The notes below the pieces were generated by a model. It saw nothing but the letters and a program-made list of their open reading frames with translations, was not told the origin of the DNA and ran no database searches. The translations under genes and the position numbers were made by a program. 45,871 nucleotides of DNA, taken from Aquabacterium sp. GTDB lineage: Bacteria; Pseudomonadota; Gammaproteobacteria; Burkholderiales; Burkholderiaceae_C. The stretch's first letter is position 1. Each line of letters starts with the position of its first letter. The stretch is taken from contig NZ_JACMNS010000119.1 in NCBI RefSeq assembly GCF_014378415.1, positions 1 to 45,871 of the forward strand, written 5' to 3'. Below, piece by piece: positions 34,298 to 43,514 of this stretch.

Positions 34298-35839
34298 TTA
34301 CCCCTGGGCGGCCACCCTTTCGGCCTTGCTGTGCAGCTTGTTCAAGGCTGACAGGTAGGCTTTGGCGGATGCCACCACGATGTCCGGATCGGCTCCGACC
34401 CCATTGACCACGCGCCCACCGTGTTGCAAACGAACGGTCACCTCTCCTTGTGATTCTGTGCTTCCGGAGGTAATCGCATTGACCGAGTAGAGGACCATTT
34501 CTGCGCCACTTTTCACGACAGCCTCAATTGCCTTGAGACTGGCGTCCACCGGGCCATTGCCATCGCTTTCGGATTGGTGCTCAACATCACCGCCTGCGAA
34601 CACAACGCTGGCGTGCGGGCGCTCGCCCATTTCCGAGTGCTGGGACAGCGCCACCAGTCGGTAGTGGTCCTGTTCGGCGGTCAGGCTTTCGTCGCCGACC
34701 AGGGCGATGATGTCCTCGTCGAAGATTTCGCTTTTGCGGTCGGCCAGTTCCTTGAACTTGGCGAAGGCGGCGTTGATGTCGGCCTCGGACTCGATGGTGA
34801 TGCCGAGTTCGGTCAGGCGTTGCTTGAAGGCATTGCGGCCCGACAGCTTGCCCAGCACGATTTTGTTGGCGGCCCAGCCCACATCTTCCGCGCGCATGAT
34901 TTCATAGGTGTCACGCGCTTTCAGCACGCCATCCTGGTGGATGCCCGAGGCGTGCGCGAACGCATTGGCGCCGACCACGGCCTTGTTGGGCTGCACCACA
35001 AAACCGGTGGTTTGGGACACCAGCCGCGAGGCCGGCATGATTTGCGTGGTGTCGATGCCCACGTCAAGATTGAAGTAATCGCGGCGGGTGCGCACGGCCA
35101 TGACTATTTCTTCGAGCGCGGCATTGCCGGCCCGTTCGCCCAGGCCGTTGATGGTGCATTCCACCTGGCGAGCGCCACCAATCTGGACGCCGGCGAGCGA
35201 GTTGGCCACGGCCATTCCCAGGTCGTTGTGGCAATGCACCGACCAGATCGCCTTGTCGGAGTTGGGCACGCGCTCGCGCAAGGTTTTGAGGAAATTGCCG
35301 TACAGATCGGGGATGCCGTAACCCACCGTGTCGGGGATGTTGATGGTGGTGGCCCCCTCGTTGATGACGGCCTCGATCACGCGACTGAGGTAGTCCATGT
35401 CCGAGCGGTAGCCGTCTTCGGCCGAGAACTCAACATCGTTGGTGAGGTTGCGGGCAAAACGCACCGACAGCTTGGCCTGCTCGAGCACCTGCTCGGGCGA
35501 CATGCGCAGCTTCTTCTCCATGTGCAGTGCGCTGGTGGCGATGAAGGTGTGGATGCGCCAGGAATTGGCGCCCTTCAAGGCTTCGGCGGCACGGGCGATG
35601 TCGCGATCGTTGGCACGGGCCAGCGAGCACACGGTGCAATCCTTGATCGCGGCGGCAATCGCCTTCACTGCTTCAAAGTCACCATTGGATGAGGCGGCAA
35701 AACCAGCCTCGATCACGTCCACCTTGAGGCGTTCCAGCTGGCGGGCGATGCGCAGCTTTTCTTCGCGGGTCATGGAGGCACCGGGCGATTGCTCGCCATC
35801 GCGCAAGGTGGTGTCGAAAATGATGAGTTTGTCGGTCAT
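34298..35839 (-). CDS. leuA: 2-isopropylmalate synthase
   Basis: A 513-residue enzyme of the first committed step of leucine synthesis: acetyl-CoA plus 2-oxoisovalerate gives 2-isopropylmalate. Start at 35839 ([23 protein letters not shown]) with GGAG 9 bases upstream. [11 protein letters not shown] is the metal-binding/active-site start of the DRE-TIM barrel, and [16 protein letters not shown] the second metal site. [11 protein letters not shown] follows, and the C-terminal LeuA regulatory domain (about 370-513) is complete. It lies at the end of an attenuated leader; see the leader peptide and terminator entries. It is not followed by other leu genes in the window. Confidence 0.97.
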   Translation of the reverse strand: MTDKLIIFDTTLRDGEQSPGASMTREEKLRIARQLERLKVDVIEAGFAASSNGDFEAVKAIAAAIKDCTVCSLARANDRDIARAAEALKGANSWRIHTFIATSALHMEKKLRMSPEQVLEQAKLSVRFARNLTNDVEFSAEDGYRSDMDYLSRVIEAVINEGATTINIPDTVGYGIPDLYGNFLKTLRERVPNSDKAIWSVHCHNDLGMAVANSLAGVQIGGARQVECTINGLGERAGNAALEEIVMAVRTRRDYFNLDVGIDTTQIMPASRLVSQTTGFVVQPNKAVVGANAFAHASGIHQDGVLKARDTYEIMRAEDVGWAANKIVLGKLSGRNAFKQRLTELGITIESEADINAAFAKFKELADRKSEIFDEDIIALVGDESLTAEQDHYRLVALSQHSEMGERPHASVVFAGGDVEHQSESDGNGPVDASLKAIEAVVKSGAEMVLYSVNAITSGSTESQGEVTVRLQHGGRVVNGVGADPDIVVASAKAYLSALNKLHSKAERVAAQG

Positions 35840-35928
35840 GGTGGTCTCCGTGGGACGAGTCAAAGGGTCTGGCCAAACCTCGGCCACTTGGGATGTTGGG
35901 TTTGGCGACACTTGAAATGACTGCTACC

Positions 35929-35967
35929 AAACAAAACGGCCCGCGGGCAATGCTGGCGGGCCGTTTT
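35929..35967 (-). terminator. Leucine attenuator terminator upstream of leuA
   Basis: A perfect 12-bp stem, AAAACGGCCCGC (35933-35944) with GCGGGCCGTTTT (35956-35967), has an 11-base loop and is followed on the - strand by a T-rich GTTTG. It lies 41 bases after the leader peptide stop and 89 bases before the leuA start. This is the place of a transcription attenuator. Confidence 0.85.
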
Positions 35968-36007
35968 GCGAAAGTTCGGATGTGTACGTTGGTACAAACG
36001 AAAGCGA

Positions 36008-36064
36008 TCAACGCGCCCGGGGCACTCCTAGAAGTAGTAGCAGGTTGGCGTTGAAGGTCGTCAT
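36008..36064 (-). CDS. leuL: LeuL leader peptide
   Basis: An 18-residue peptide, MTTFNANLLLLLGVPRAR. Five Leu codons in a row read CTG CTA CTA CTT CTA, four of them codons seldom used in this GC-rich genome. This is the classic sensor of leucyl-tRNA shortage: stalling on the Leu run would favour an antiterminator and let transcription pass the hairpin at 35933-35967 into leuA. No good ribosome site precedes the ATG, and the -10 element ends only about 8 bases before it, so the mRNA may be leaderless. Too short for usual gene callers. I have not worked out the exact antiterminator pairing. Confidence 0.85.
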   Translation of the reverse strand: MTTFNANLLLLLGVPRAR

Positions 36065-36071
36065 GAAGATA

Positions 36072-36080
36072 AATATAGCA
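36072..36080 (-). promoter_or_regulatory. Extended -10 promoter of the leu leader
   Basis: TGCTATATT on the - strand is an extended -10 (TGn plus TATATT) with no clear -35. Expected transcription start is at or within a few bases of the leader ATG at 36064. Confidence 0.55.
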
Positions 36081-36124
36081 CGAGGCTCAGGGCGCCGTAC
36101 CGGGCAAAAGCCCCAAAAAAGCTA

Positions 36125-36985
36125 TCAGCGGTGTAGGCCTTCTTCATCGGGCTCATCGGTCGAGGTGGAGATCACGCTCACCGGTTTGCCCTTCATGCGC
36201 TTCCAGACATAAACACCGTAACCCGACACGCCGTAGATCACGAAGATCGAGAACAACACGCCCGCCGGGTGGATGTTGATCACCGCGATGCCCAGGGCGA
36301 TGGCCACGATCACGATGAAAGGCACCGTGCGCTTGAAGCTGATGTCCTTGAAGCTGTAAAACGGGACGTTGGTGACCATGGTCAGGCCGGAATACAAGGT
36401 CAAGCCAAAGGCCAACCACACCAACCAGGGTTGTGTGCGGGCCGATTCACCCAGGTCGGTCACGACCCAGATCAGGCCCATGACCAGCGCGGCGGCGGCG
36501 GGACTGGGCAGGCCCTGGAAGAAACGCTTGTCGACCACGCCGATGTTGGCGTTGAACCGCGCCAATCGAAGAGCAGCGCAGGAGCAATATACAAAGGCGG
36601 CAATCCAGCCCCATTTGCCCAGGCCTTTCAGCGCCCATTCGTAGACGATGAGCGCCGGAGCGGCACCAAACGAGACCATGTCCGACAGGCTGTCCATCTG
36701 CTCGCCAAACGCGCTCTGCGTGTTGGTCATGCGCGCCACCCGGCCATCCAGGCTGTCCAACACCATGGCGCAGAACACGCCAATGGCCGACTGCTCGAAC
36801 TGCCCATTCATGGCCATCACGATGGCGTAAAAGCCGCCAAACAACGCCGCCAGCGTGAACAGGTTGGGCAAGATGAAAATGCCCTTGCGGCGCCGGCGCG
36901 TGCTGGGAGAGTCTTCCGTGTCGTCCAGGGGCAAATCGACCGCACGGGTCGAGGCTGGGTCAGGTTGCGTCGTGGGTAATGTCAT
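36125..36985 (-). CDS. pssA: CDP-diacylglycerol-serine O-phosphatidyltransferase
   Basis: About 286 residues. ATG at 36985 (MTLPTTQ) is preferred over a TTG at 37006. The CDP-alcohol phosphotransferase motif D-G-x2-A-R-x8-G-x3-D-x3-D is present as DGRVARMTNTQSAFGEQMDSLSD. About eight membrane helices follow IFILPNLFTLAALFGGFYAIV. It makes phosphatidylserine from CDP-diacylglycerol and serine at the inner membrane. The first 26 bases overlap the 3' end of the mscS-like gene, so translation may be coupled. The C-terminal acidic tail ends in DEPDEEGLHR. Confidence 0.92.
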   Translation of the reverse strand: MTLPTTQPDPASTRAVDLPLDDTEDSPSTRRRRKGIFILPNLFTLAALFGGFYAIVMAMNGQFEQSAIGVFCAMVLDSLDGRVARMTNTQSAFGEQMDSLSDMVSFGAAPALIVYEWALKGLGKWGWIAAFVYCSCAALRLARFNANIGVVDKRFFQGLPSPAAAALVMGLIWVVTDLGESARTQPWLVWLAFGLTLYSGLTMVTNVPFYSFKDISFKRTVPFIVIVAIALGIAVINIHPAGVLFSIFVIYGVSGYGVYVWKRMKGKPVSVISTSTDEPDEEGLHR

Positions 36986-38291
36986 GTTCGGCGGAGGATA
37001 CCTCAAGCGGTGGACGGTGATGAACCACCCTTTGAGGATAGGGAATATCGACTTTCAGTTGATTCAGCGTGGCCAAAATGGCCAGATTGACCTCGGAGCG
37101 CGCTGCCAGTTGGCCATTTTCAGGGTCGGCGATCCAGAAGGCCACGGTCAGGCCCAAGCCATCGGAGGCAAAGGCCGTCAAGTGAACCGCCGGCGCAGGA
37201 CTGGGCAGGATGCGGGGGACTTTGGCCACGGCCTCGGCCAGCAAGGGGCGCAGCCAATCCAGGTCGGTGCCATAGGCGACTTGCACCTCGGTCATGAGCA
37301 GCAACTTGTTGTCGGCCAGTGAGGCGTTTTCAACCCGCTGGGTGATCAGCATTTCATTGGGGACGATGGCTTCGCGCCCGGCCGACGAGCGCAGCACGGT
37401 GTAGCGGGTGTTGATGTCGGTGATGCGGCCTTCGAAGTTGTCCACCTTGACCAGATCGCCAATGCGCAGGCTGCGTTCGGCCAGAATGACGAAACCGCTG
37501 ACGTAGTTGGCGGCCAGTTTTTGCAGGCCAAAGCCCACGCCCACGCCAATGGCGCCGCCCAGCACCGACAGCGCGGTCAGGTCGATGCCCACGGCCGACA
37601 AGGCCATCATCAAGCCCACGGTCAGCAGCAAGGCCCTGGACAGGTTGGCCATGATCTTGCGCAGCGACATGTTGTCGGTGGCGCCTTTGAGCAGGCGGTT
37701 TTCAATCGCCGAAGACAGCGACAACGACAGGATCAGCACCAGCACCGCGCTGAACGCCCCTTCGATCAGGTTGCGCAGGCTGACCTGGCTGGAGCCGATC
37801 TTCCAGCTGATGTCGTCCAGCTCGTCCAGGATCAAAGGCATCACGCCCATGATCCACAGCACGCTACCTGCCCAGGCCATCCAGGACACCGTGCGTTCGA
37901 TGACGCGCATGGCGGGGGCATTTGGAAACACCACGCCGAGCACCTTGACGGTCAACCGGATGACGGCCAGGGACACCAGCACCGGGATGGCCACGCGGAA
38001 CACGGCCAAGGGGATTTCGACACCCGCCAGAAAGCGTCGCGCGCCCAGCGCGAGGATGAGCGCGAGGATGGGAAACAGCACCCCGTCCACCACATGCTGG
38101 CCAAACCAGATGGACTTGGGATCGGCCTGCCGGCCACGCGTCAGGCGCACCATCAGCCAGGCACCGCCCAGGCAAGCGAGCAAGAGGCCCAGTTCGGCCA
38201 GAGCCGTGGGCTGCTGCAGTTGGGTCCAGAGTTTGGTGAGTTCTTCGGCCGTCAAGGGCTGGGCGGTGTGCAGAGAGGGCGTTGTCGGCAT
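36960..38291 (-). CDS. MscS-family mechanosensitive ion channel
   Basis: A 443-residue protein with a large N-terminal membrane part (about five helices). The pore-lining TM3 is GGAIGVGVGFGLQKLAANYVSG, with the Gly/Ala-packed pattern of MscS. FVILAERSLRIGDLVKVDNFEGRITDINTRYT is the start of the cytoplasmic beta domain. Such channels open under membrane tension and release solutes in hypo-osmotic shock. It ends inside the pssA start and begins 11 bases after the histone-deacetylase-like gene, suggesting one transcript of three genes. Confidence 0.92.
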   Translation of the reverse strand: MPTTPSLHTAQPLTAEELTKLWTQLQQPTALAELGLLLACLGGAWLMVRLTRGRQADPKSIWFGQHVVDGVLFPILALILALGARRFLAGVEIPLAVFRVAIPVLVSLAVIRLTVKVLGVVFPNAPAMRVIERTVSWMAWAGSVLWIMGVMPLILDELDDISWKIGSSQVSLRNLIEGAFSAVLVLILSLSLSSAIENRLLKGATDNMSLRKIMANLSRALLLTVGLMMALSAVGIDLTALSVLGGAIGVGVGFGLQKLAANYVSGFVILAERSLRIGDLVKVDNFEGRITDINTRYTVLRSSAGREAIVPNEMLITQRVENASLADNKLLLMTEVQVAYGTDLDWLRPLLAEAVAKVPRILPSPAPAVHLTAFASDGLGLTVAFWIADPENGQLAARSEVNLAILATLNQLKVDIPYPQRVVHHRPPLEVSSAEHDITHDAT

Positions 38292-38302
38292 GGGGGTGAA
38301 GC

Positions 38303-39238
38303 TTACTCGTCGATCAACACGCGCAAATGAGCCGCGACACTGCGGCCCAAGGCGTCCAGGTTGTAGCCGCCTTCCAGGCAGGACACGATCCTGCCCTTGG
38401 CAAAGCGTTTGGCCACGTCCATGATTTTTCGGGTGATCCAGGCGTAGTCGGCTTCGACCAAACCCAGACCGCCCAGGTCATCCTCGCGGTGAGCGTCAAA
38501 GCCGGCGGAAATGAAGATCATCTCGGGCTTGAAAAACTCCAGGCGGTGCATCCAGTAGGTTTCCACGATTTCGCGGATCACCTTGCCGTTACTTCGGGCC
38601 GGCACGGGCACGTTGACCATGTTGGCGGCGTGACAGTCCTCGCCACTGTAAGGGTAGAAGGGGTGTTGGTAAAAGCTGACCATCAAAACTCGGTCATCGT
38701 TGGCCAGGATGTCTTGGGTGCCGTTGCCGTGGTGCACGTCGAAATCCACGATCGCCACGCGCTTGAGGCCCCGCACATCCAGCGCGTGCCGGGCTGCGAC
38801 AGCCACGTTGTTGAACAGGCAAAAACCCATGGTTTGTCGGCGCGTGGCGTGGTGGCCGGGCGGGCGCACCGCGCAAAAGGCATTGTCCAGCTGACCATCG
38901 ATGACAGCGTCGGTGGCGGCCACGGCGGCACCGGCCGCTCGCCATGCGGCCGAGCGGGTGCCCGGGCTCGCCATGGTGTCGGGATCGAGCGCCCGGGTGT
39001 CACCGGTGGACTCCAGCTGGTGCAGGAAATCATCCAGCGTCGCCACGTAGTTGCTCTCGTGGGCCAAGCTCAGATCGGACACCTTGGCCAGCGGCGCTTC
39101 GTGCTGCGACATCAAGGCATCCAGGCCTTGGGCACGCAGGTGGTCGGCGATGGCGAGCAGGCGCTGGGGGCACTCGGGGTGGCCGGGGCCCATGTCGTGG
39201 GCCAGGCAATCTGGATGGGTGAAATAACCGGTCGACAT
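38303..39238 (-). CDS. Histone deacetylase-like (AcuC/AphA) metal-dependent amidohydrolase
   Basis: A 311-residue class II-like deacetylase. The zinc and catalytic blocks are RPPGHHATRRQTMGFCLFNN, DFDVHHGNGTQDI and ISAGFDAHREDDLGGL. GHPECPQRLLAI at the N-terminus is typical. Bacterial relatives remove acetyl groups from polyamines (AphA) or from acyl proteins, or help acetoin utilisation (AcuC). The residues here do not settle which. The gene is divergent from moxR with 49 bases between, and is the first of a run with mscS and pssA. Confidence 0.9.
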   Translation of the reverse strand: MSTGYFTHPDCLAHDMGPGHPECPQRLLAIADHLRAQGLDALMSQHEAPLAKVSDLSLAHESNYVATLDDFLHQLESTGDTRALDPDTMASPGTRSAAWRAAGAAVAATDAVIDGQLDNAFCAVRPPGHHATRRQTMGFCLFNNVAVAARHALDVRGLKRVAIVDFDVHHGNGTQDILANDDRVLMVSFYQHPFYPYSGEDCHAANMVNVPVPARSNGKVIREIVETYWMHRLEFFKPEMIFISAGFDAHREDDLGGLGLVEADYAWITRKIMDVAKRFAKGRIVSCLEGGYNLDALGRSVAAHLRVLIDE

Positions 39239-39287
39239 GGGTCAGTCCCGTGCGGTGTGGCCCGCCGGTTTGGGTTAAGGTAATGCC

Positions 39288-40256
39288 ATGCTTCTTCGCA
39301 CCGAACCGCTCCCTGCTGCAGCGTCAAGCGCCGCCGCCTTGAAGACCTCGCAGATCACACAGCTCGTTGATCAGATTAGCACGATCATCGTGGGCAAGCG
39401 AGACCAGGTCACCCTCAGCGTGATCTGCCTGCTGGCCGGCGGTCACCTGCTGATCGAAGACATACCAGGCGTGGGCAAGACCACCTTGTCGCAAGCCCTG
39501 GCACGTTGCTTGGGCCTGAGTTTTTCGCGCATCCAGTTCACGGCAGATTTGCTGCCCTCCGACCTGATCGGGGTGAGCGTGTATGAACGCCAGCGCGAAG
39601 AATTCGTCTTTCACCCTGGGCCTGTTTTTGCACAGGTGTTGCTGGCCGATGAAATCAACCGCGCCGGCCCCCGCACCCAGAGTGCCTTGCTGGAAGCGAT
39701 GGAAGAACGCCAGGTGTCGGTGGAAGGCGAAACACGCCCCCTGCCCTCGCCGTTTTTCGTCATCGCCACGCAGAACCCTTCCGAACAACTGGGCACGCAC
39801 CCGCTGCCTGAATCTCAGTTGGACCGGTTTGCCATGCGCCTTTCATTGGGCTACCCCGACCCGGCGGCAGAACGCGCGCTGCTGATGGGCGAAGACCGCC
39901 GTCAGGCCATTCAACACCTGCAGCCTTTGCTGTCGCCCAGCGAATGGGCCGCTTGGCAAGCCAAGGTCAACACCATCCACGTCGCCGATGCCTTGCTGGA
40001 CTACCTGCAAGCCTTGCTGACCGCTACGCGCGATGGCCGCTGGTTTGCGCAGGGCCTCAGCCCTCGCGCGGGCCTGTCTTTGCTCAAACTGGCCAGGGCT
40101 CGCGCCTTGTTCCTGGGGCGCGGCCATGTGTCGCCCGAAGACATCCAGACGCTGTGGGTGCCCACCGTGGCGCACCGGCTGGTGTCTTTGCCGCAATCAG
40201 GCCGCAGCGCCACCGCCCAGGCCCGCGCGCTGCTGGAGGCCACCCAAGTGCCATGA
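39288..40256 (+). CDS. MoxR-family AAA ATPase
   Basis: A 322-residue ATPase. Walker A is IPGVGKTTLSQALA, Walker B is LLADEINRAGPRTQSALLEAMEERQVSVEG, and sensor 1 is FFVIATQNPSEQLGTHPLPESQLDRF. MoxR proteins act as chaperones with a DUF58/von Willebrand-type partner. The next gene, in ATGA overlap, is DUF58, and the third is a transglutaminase. This three-gene set is a recurrent proteobacterial operon. Confidence 0.95.
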   Translation: MLLRTEPLPAAASSAAALKTSQITQLVDQISTIIVGKRDQVTLSVICLLAGGHLLIEDIPGVGKTTLSQALARCLGLSFSRIQFTADLLPSDLIGVSVYERQREEFVFHPGPVFAQVLLADEINRAGPRTQSALLEAMEERQVSVEGETRPLPSPFFVIATQNPSEQLGTHPLPESQLDRFAMRLSLGYPDPAAERALLMGEDRRQAIQHLQPLLSPSEWAAWQAKVNTIHVADALLDYLQALLTATRDGRWFAQGLSPRAGLSLLKLARARALFLGRGHVSPEDIQTLWVPTVAHRLVSLPQSGRSATAQARALLEATQVP

Positions 40257-41344
40257 GGACCGGTTGGCGTCCCGGTCGTCTGTTGGGTCCCTTCAAGTGG
40301 CTGGTGCGGCGGCCGCAGGTTTGGTGGCGCCAGTGGTGGGAGTCGCGCTTGCAACCGCGCGAGCAGGTCACCTTCACCCAGCGCAACCTGTACATTCTGC
40401 CCACGCCGGCTGGCTGGGGCTTTGCCGTGGTGATCATGGTGATGCTGCTGGCCTCCATCAACGAGCAGATCAACCTGGGCTATGCGCTGACCTTCATGGT
40501 CAGCGGCGCCGCCTTGATGACGATGCACATCACCCACGCCAATGTGCGTGGCCTGAGCATGCGCCTGCTGCCATTGCGCAGCCTGCACGCGGGCGATGTA
40601 CTGCGGATGGGCGTGGTCCTGGCCCACACCGGCACGCGCCGTGGGCGTTTTGGCCTGGAGTTGAAAGTGACCCGCCCGATCGCTGCCGGCATCGCTTCGC
40701 ACGACGAGGCCAAGGTGGAGTGCGAAGTGGCGCCCGCCAGTGAAACGACGGTGGAGATGGACGTGCCCGCCGCATTGCGTGGCTGGCTGGACCTGCCACG
40801 GTTGACGCTGCAAAGCCGATATCCAATGGGTTTGTTCCGGGCCTGGGGCTACTGGCGCCCACAAGGCCGCGTGCTGGTCTGGCCAGCGCTGGATCTCTTT
40901 GCGCCGCCTTTGCCCGACAGCGCCAGCGAGGTGCCTGATGCGCGCACAGTGCGCCCCGTCGGCCCCTCGACCGAGATGCCGGAAGGTTTGAGGGCCTACC
41001 GACGAGGTGACCCACTGCGCTGGATTGCCTGGAAAAAATCAAGCCACGCCCTGGCCTCGGGCACAGGCCTGGTCAGCCGTGAACCGGCGGCCGGCCGCAC
41101 GCCTGATCTTTGGCTGGACTGGGACCACAGCCATGGCCTGCAAGGGCTGGATGCGGAAGCACGCGTGAGCCGCCTGACCAGTTGGGTCATCCTGGCCGAC
41201 CAACACGCGGGCATGGCCTATGGGCTGAAATTGCCAGGTCAGGCCATTGACTGCGGCCAGGGCAGCGCCCACCTCAGGGCCTGCCTGGATGCATTGGCCT
41301 TGTGGGGCCTTGTCGAACCACCGGCCCGAAAGGTTCGGCGATGA
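40253..41344 (+). CDS. DUF58 domain membrane protein
   Basis: About 363 residues. ATG at 40253 overlaps the moxR stop (ATGA); longer open frames upstream only shadow moxR. Two membrane helices (GWGFAVVIMVMLLASI and YALTFMVSGAALMTM) precede a soluble part with GPSTEMPEGLRAYRRGDPLRWIAWKKSSH, the DUF58 signature. DUF58 proteins are membrane-bound partners of MoxR ATPases. Exact role unknown; the operon often influences cell envelope or stress response. Its stop overlaps the transglutaminase start. Confidence 0.88.
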   Translation: MRTGWRPGRLLGPFKWLVRRPQVWWRQWWESRLQPREQVTFTQRNLYILPTPAGWGFAVVIMVMLLASINEQINLGYALTFMVSGAALMTMHITHANVRGLSMRLLPLRSLHAGDVLRMGVVLAHTGTRRGRFGLELKVTRPIAAGIASHDEAKVECEVAPASETTVEMDVPAALRGWLDLPRLTLQSRYPMGLFRAWGYWRPQGRVLVWPALDLFAPPLPDSASEVPDARTVRPVGPSTEMPEGLRAYRRGDPLRWIAWKKSSHALASGTGLVSREPAAGRTPDLWLDWDHSHGLQGLDAEARVSRLTSWVILADQHAGMAYGLKLPGQAIDCGQGSAHLRACLDALALWGLVEPPARKVRR

Positions 41345-43467
41345 AGCGCCCTCAACTGGCCATCAGCCGCGAAGGCCGCGACACACTGTGGCTGCTGGCC
41401 ATGCTGGCCGTGATCATGGCCCCCCACGCCGCCCGCTTGCCGCTGTGGTGCGCCGTGGGCGCCACCCTGGCCATGCTGTGGCGAGCGCACATGGCCTGGC
41501 GCGACAGCCGCCTGCCACCGCGCTGGGTATTGCTGCTGGCTCTGGCGGGCTGCGTCGGCTTGACCTTGTTGACCCACCGAGCGCTGTTTGGCCGCGAAGC
41601 GGGCGTGACCCTGGTGGTGGTGCTGACCGGCCTGAAGACGCTGGAACTGCGCGCCCGCCGCGATGCCTTCGTCGTGACCTCGCTGGGATTTTTCCTGATC
41701 CTGACGCAGTTTCTGTACTCGCAAAGCATCTTGCTGGCTGCCTTGATGGCGGTGGCCGTTTGGGGGTTGATGACCTCGCTGGTGCTGGCACAGCGGCCCT
41801 TGGGCCGCCCGCCCTTGCTGACCGTGGCCCGCGAGGCTGGGCGCACGCTGGTCTGGGGTGCGCCCTTGATGCTGGTGCTCTTTTTGCTGTTCCCCCGCAT
41901 TGGCCCGCTGTGGGCACTGCCTTCGGATGCACAAGCTCGCACGGGCTTGTCCGACAGTTTGACGCTGGGCAACGTGGCCGAACTGGCCCTGGACGACAGC
42001 ATTGCCATGCACCTGCGTTTTGAAGGCCCCCCGCCCGCCCCCTCGGAGATGTATTTCCGAGGGCCGGTGCTGGACGACTTTGATGGCCAAACCTGGCGAA
42101 CCCGCCGCGCGCCCCGCGACGACATCGAAGGTACAACGCAGGAGCCCGTCGAAACCCGCGGCCCCACCATCCGCTACCAACTCACGATGGAGGCCACCCA
42201 CGCCAGGATCTTGCCCTTGCTGGAAGCCACGCTGAAAGTTCAGACACCGCCACAACAGGCTGCGTTGAGGTTGGAGCGCCAAGGTCTGGCCTGGACCATG
42301 GGCAACGCCCTCCATGAGCGCGTTCAACTTGAAGCGCAAGCCTGGACCCAATTCCGACACGGCGTGAGCCACACCCCACAAGAACTGGCCACCTGGGTGC
42401 AACTCCCACGTGGCTTCAACCCCCGCACCATCGCCTGGGCCCAGGCTTTCCGACGCGATCCTGCCTTGGCTCAAGCCAAGCCACGTCAAGTGGTGCAGGC
42501 CGTGCTGGCCCACATCCGCCGAGAGAACTACAGCTACACCCTGGCGCCCGGCGATGAAGCGACCTCGCCAGACCAGGCGCAGCACCAAGTCGATCGATTC
42601 TGGCTGGACCGGCGCGCCGGTTTTTGCGAGCACTTTGCCTCGTCGTTTGTGGTGGTGATGAGGGCCATGGGCGTGCCCAGCCGCGTGGTGAGCGGCTACC
42701 AGGGCGCCGAGCTCAACGCCGTCAATGGCCTGTACGTCGTCAGGAACAGCCACGCCCACGCCTGGGCCGAGTATTGGCAAGCCGGCGAAGGCTGGGTTCG
42801 CGCCGATCCCACCGCCGCAGTCGCGCCCGAGCGGATTGACCGCAGCCGCCCCTTGGCCGCACCTCGCAGCGGGCTGGCCGGCACCCTGCCCCAGTTTGAC
42901 TCGCCCATCTGGCGCCAAGGCAAAGCATTCTGGGAAGCCACCAACTACCGCTGGAACGTCTGGGTCTTGCAATACTCCCGAGGCCGCCAACAACAACTGC
43001 TGGGCAAGCTGGGTTGGGACGCCAATGACTGGACGGACGTTGCCCGGGCCTTGACCATCGCCTTGTCGGGCATTGCCCTGGCCGGCGTGGGCTGGCTGTG
43101 GCTGACCCGCGAACGCCTCCACCAATCACCCTGGTTGGGCCCCATGGGTCGCGTCCACCGCGCCCTGGTCAAGGCGGGCATTCCCCCCTCCGACGGCCTG
43201 GCCCCGGCCTCGGCGCTGAACTGGGCCCGGGCCTTGCAAAACCTGGCGCCCGCTGCCGACGAACGCCAGGCGCACCTGGTCAGCCAGATGGTGTCCGCCC
43301 TGCAAGCGCTGGATGCCCTGCGCTATGGCCCGAACCTGGATGCCGCAGGCCAAGCCATCAAACCACGCCAGCAGTTGGCCCAAGCCAAGCCGCTGATCAG
43401 GTCCATCGAAGAAGGGGCCCGCCAGTGGCGCACCCTGCGGGCCAAAGGGCGGCATCGGGCACACTGA
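41341..43467 (+). CDS. Membrane transglutaminase-like protease (DUF3488/transglutaminase/DUF4129, TgpA-like)
   Basis: About 708 residues. ATG at 41341 overlaps the DUF58 stop (ATGA). The N-terminal part holds six or so helices, including the run near LLPRWVLLLALAGCVGL and FLLFPRIGPLWALP, typical of DUF3488. The periplasmic transglutaminase-like core has catalytic Cys in RRAGFCEHFASSF, His in NSHAHAWAEYW and Asp in RADPTAAV. A last membrane helix (LTIALSGIALAGVGWLWL) precedes a DUF4129 tail. P. aeruginosa TgpA of this family is essential; here essentiality is unknown. Confidence 0.9.
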   Translation: MKRPQLAISREGRDTLWLLAMLAVIMAPHAARLPLWCAVGATLAMLWRAHMAWRDSRLPPRWVLLLALAGCVGLTLLTHRALFGREAGVTLVVVLTGLKTLELRARRDAFVVTSLGFFLILTQFLYSQSILLAALMAVAVWGLMTSLVLAQRPLGRPPLLTVAREAGRTLVWGAPLMLVLFLLFPRIGPLWALPSDAQARTGLSDSLTLGNVAELALDDSIAMHLRFEGPPPAPSEMYFRGPVLDDFDGQTWRTRRAPRDDIEGTTQEPVETRGPTIRYQLTMEATHARILPLLEATLKVQTPPQQAALRLERQGLAWTMGNALHERVQLEAQAWTQFRHGVSHTPQELATWVQLPRGFNPRTIAWAQAFRRDPALAQAKPRQVVQAVLAHIRRENYSYTLAPGDEATSPDQAQHQVDRFWLDRRAGFCEHFASSFVVVMRAMGVPSRVVSGYQGAELNAVNGLYVVRNSHAHAWAEYWQAGEGWVRADPTAAVAPERIDRSRPLAAPRSGLAGTLPQFDSPIWRQGKAFWEATNYRWNVWVLQYSRGRQQQLLGKLGWDANDWTDVARALTIALSGIALAGVGWLWLTRERLHQSPWLGPMGRVHRALVKAGIPPSDGLAPASALNWARALQNLAPAADERQAHLVSQMVSALQALDALRYGPNLDAAGQAIKPRQQLAQAKPLIRSIEEGARQWRTLRAKGRHRAH

Positions 43468-43514
43468 GGTCCGAGGTGCCCAAATCGGGGCGCCACCAAA
43501 CATCACGCGCGCCC

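Noticed and set aside
34574-35692. 372-codon open frame on the + strand
   Set aside because: It is opposite leuA and has no recognisable motif.
41239-43125. 628-codon open frame on the - strand
   Set aside because: It runs opposite the DUF58 and transglutaminase genes, is Gln/His/Gly-rich and shows no motif.
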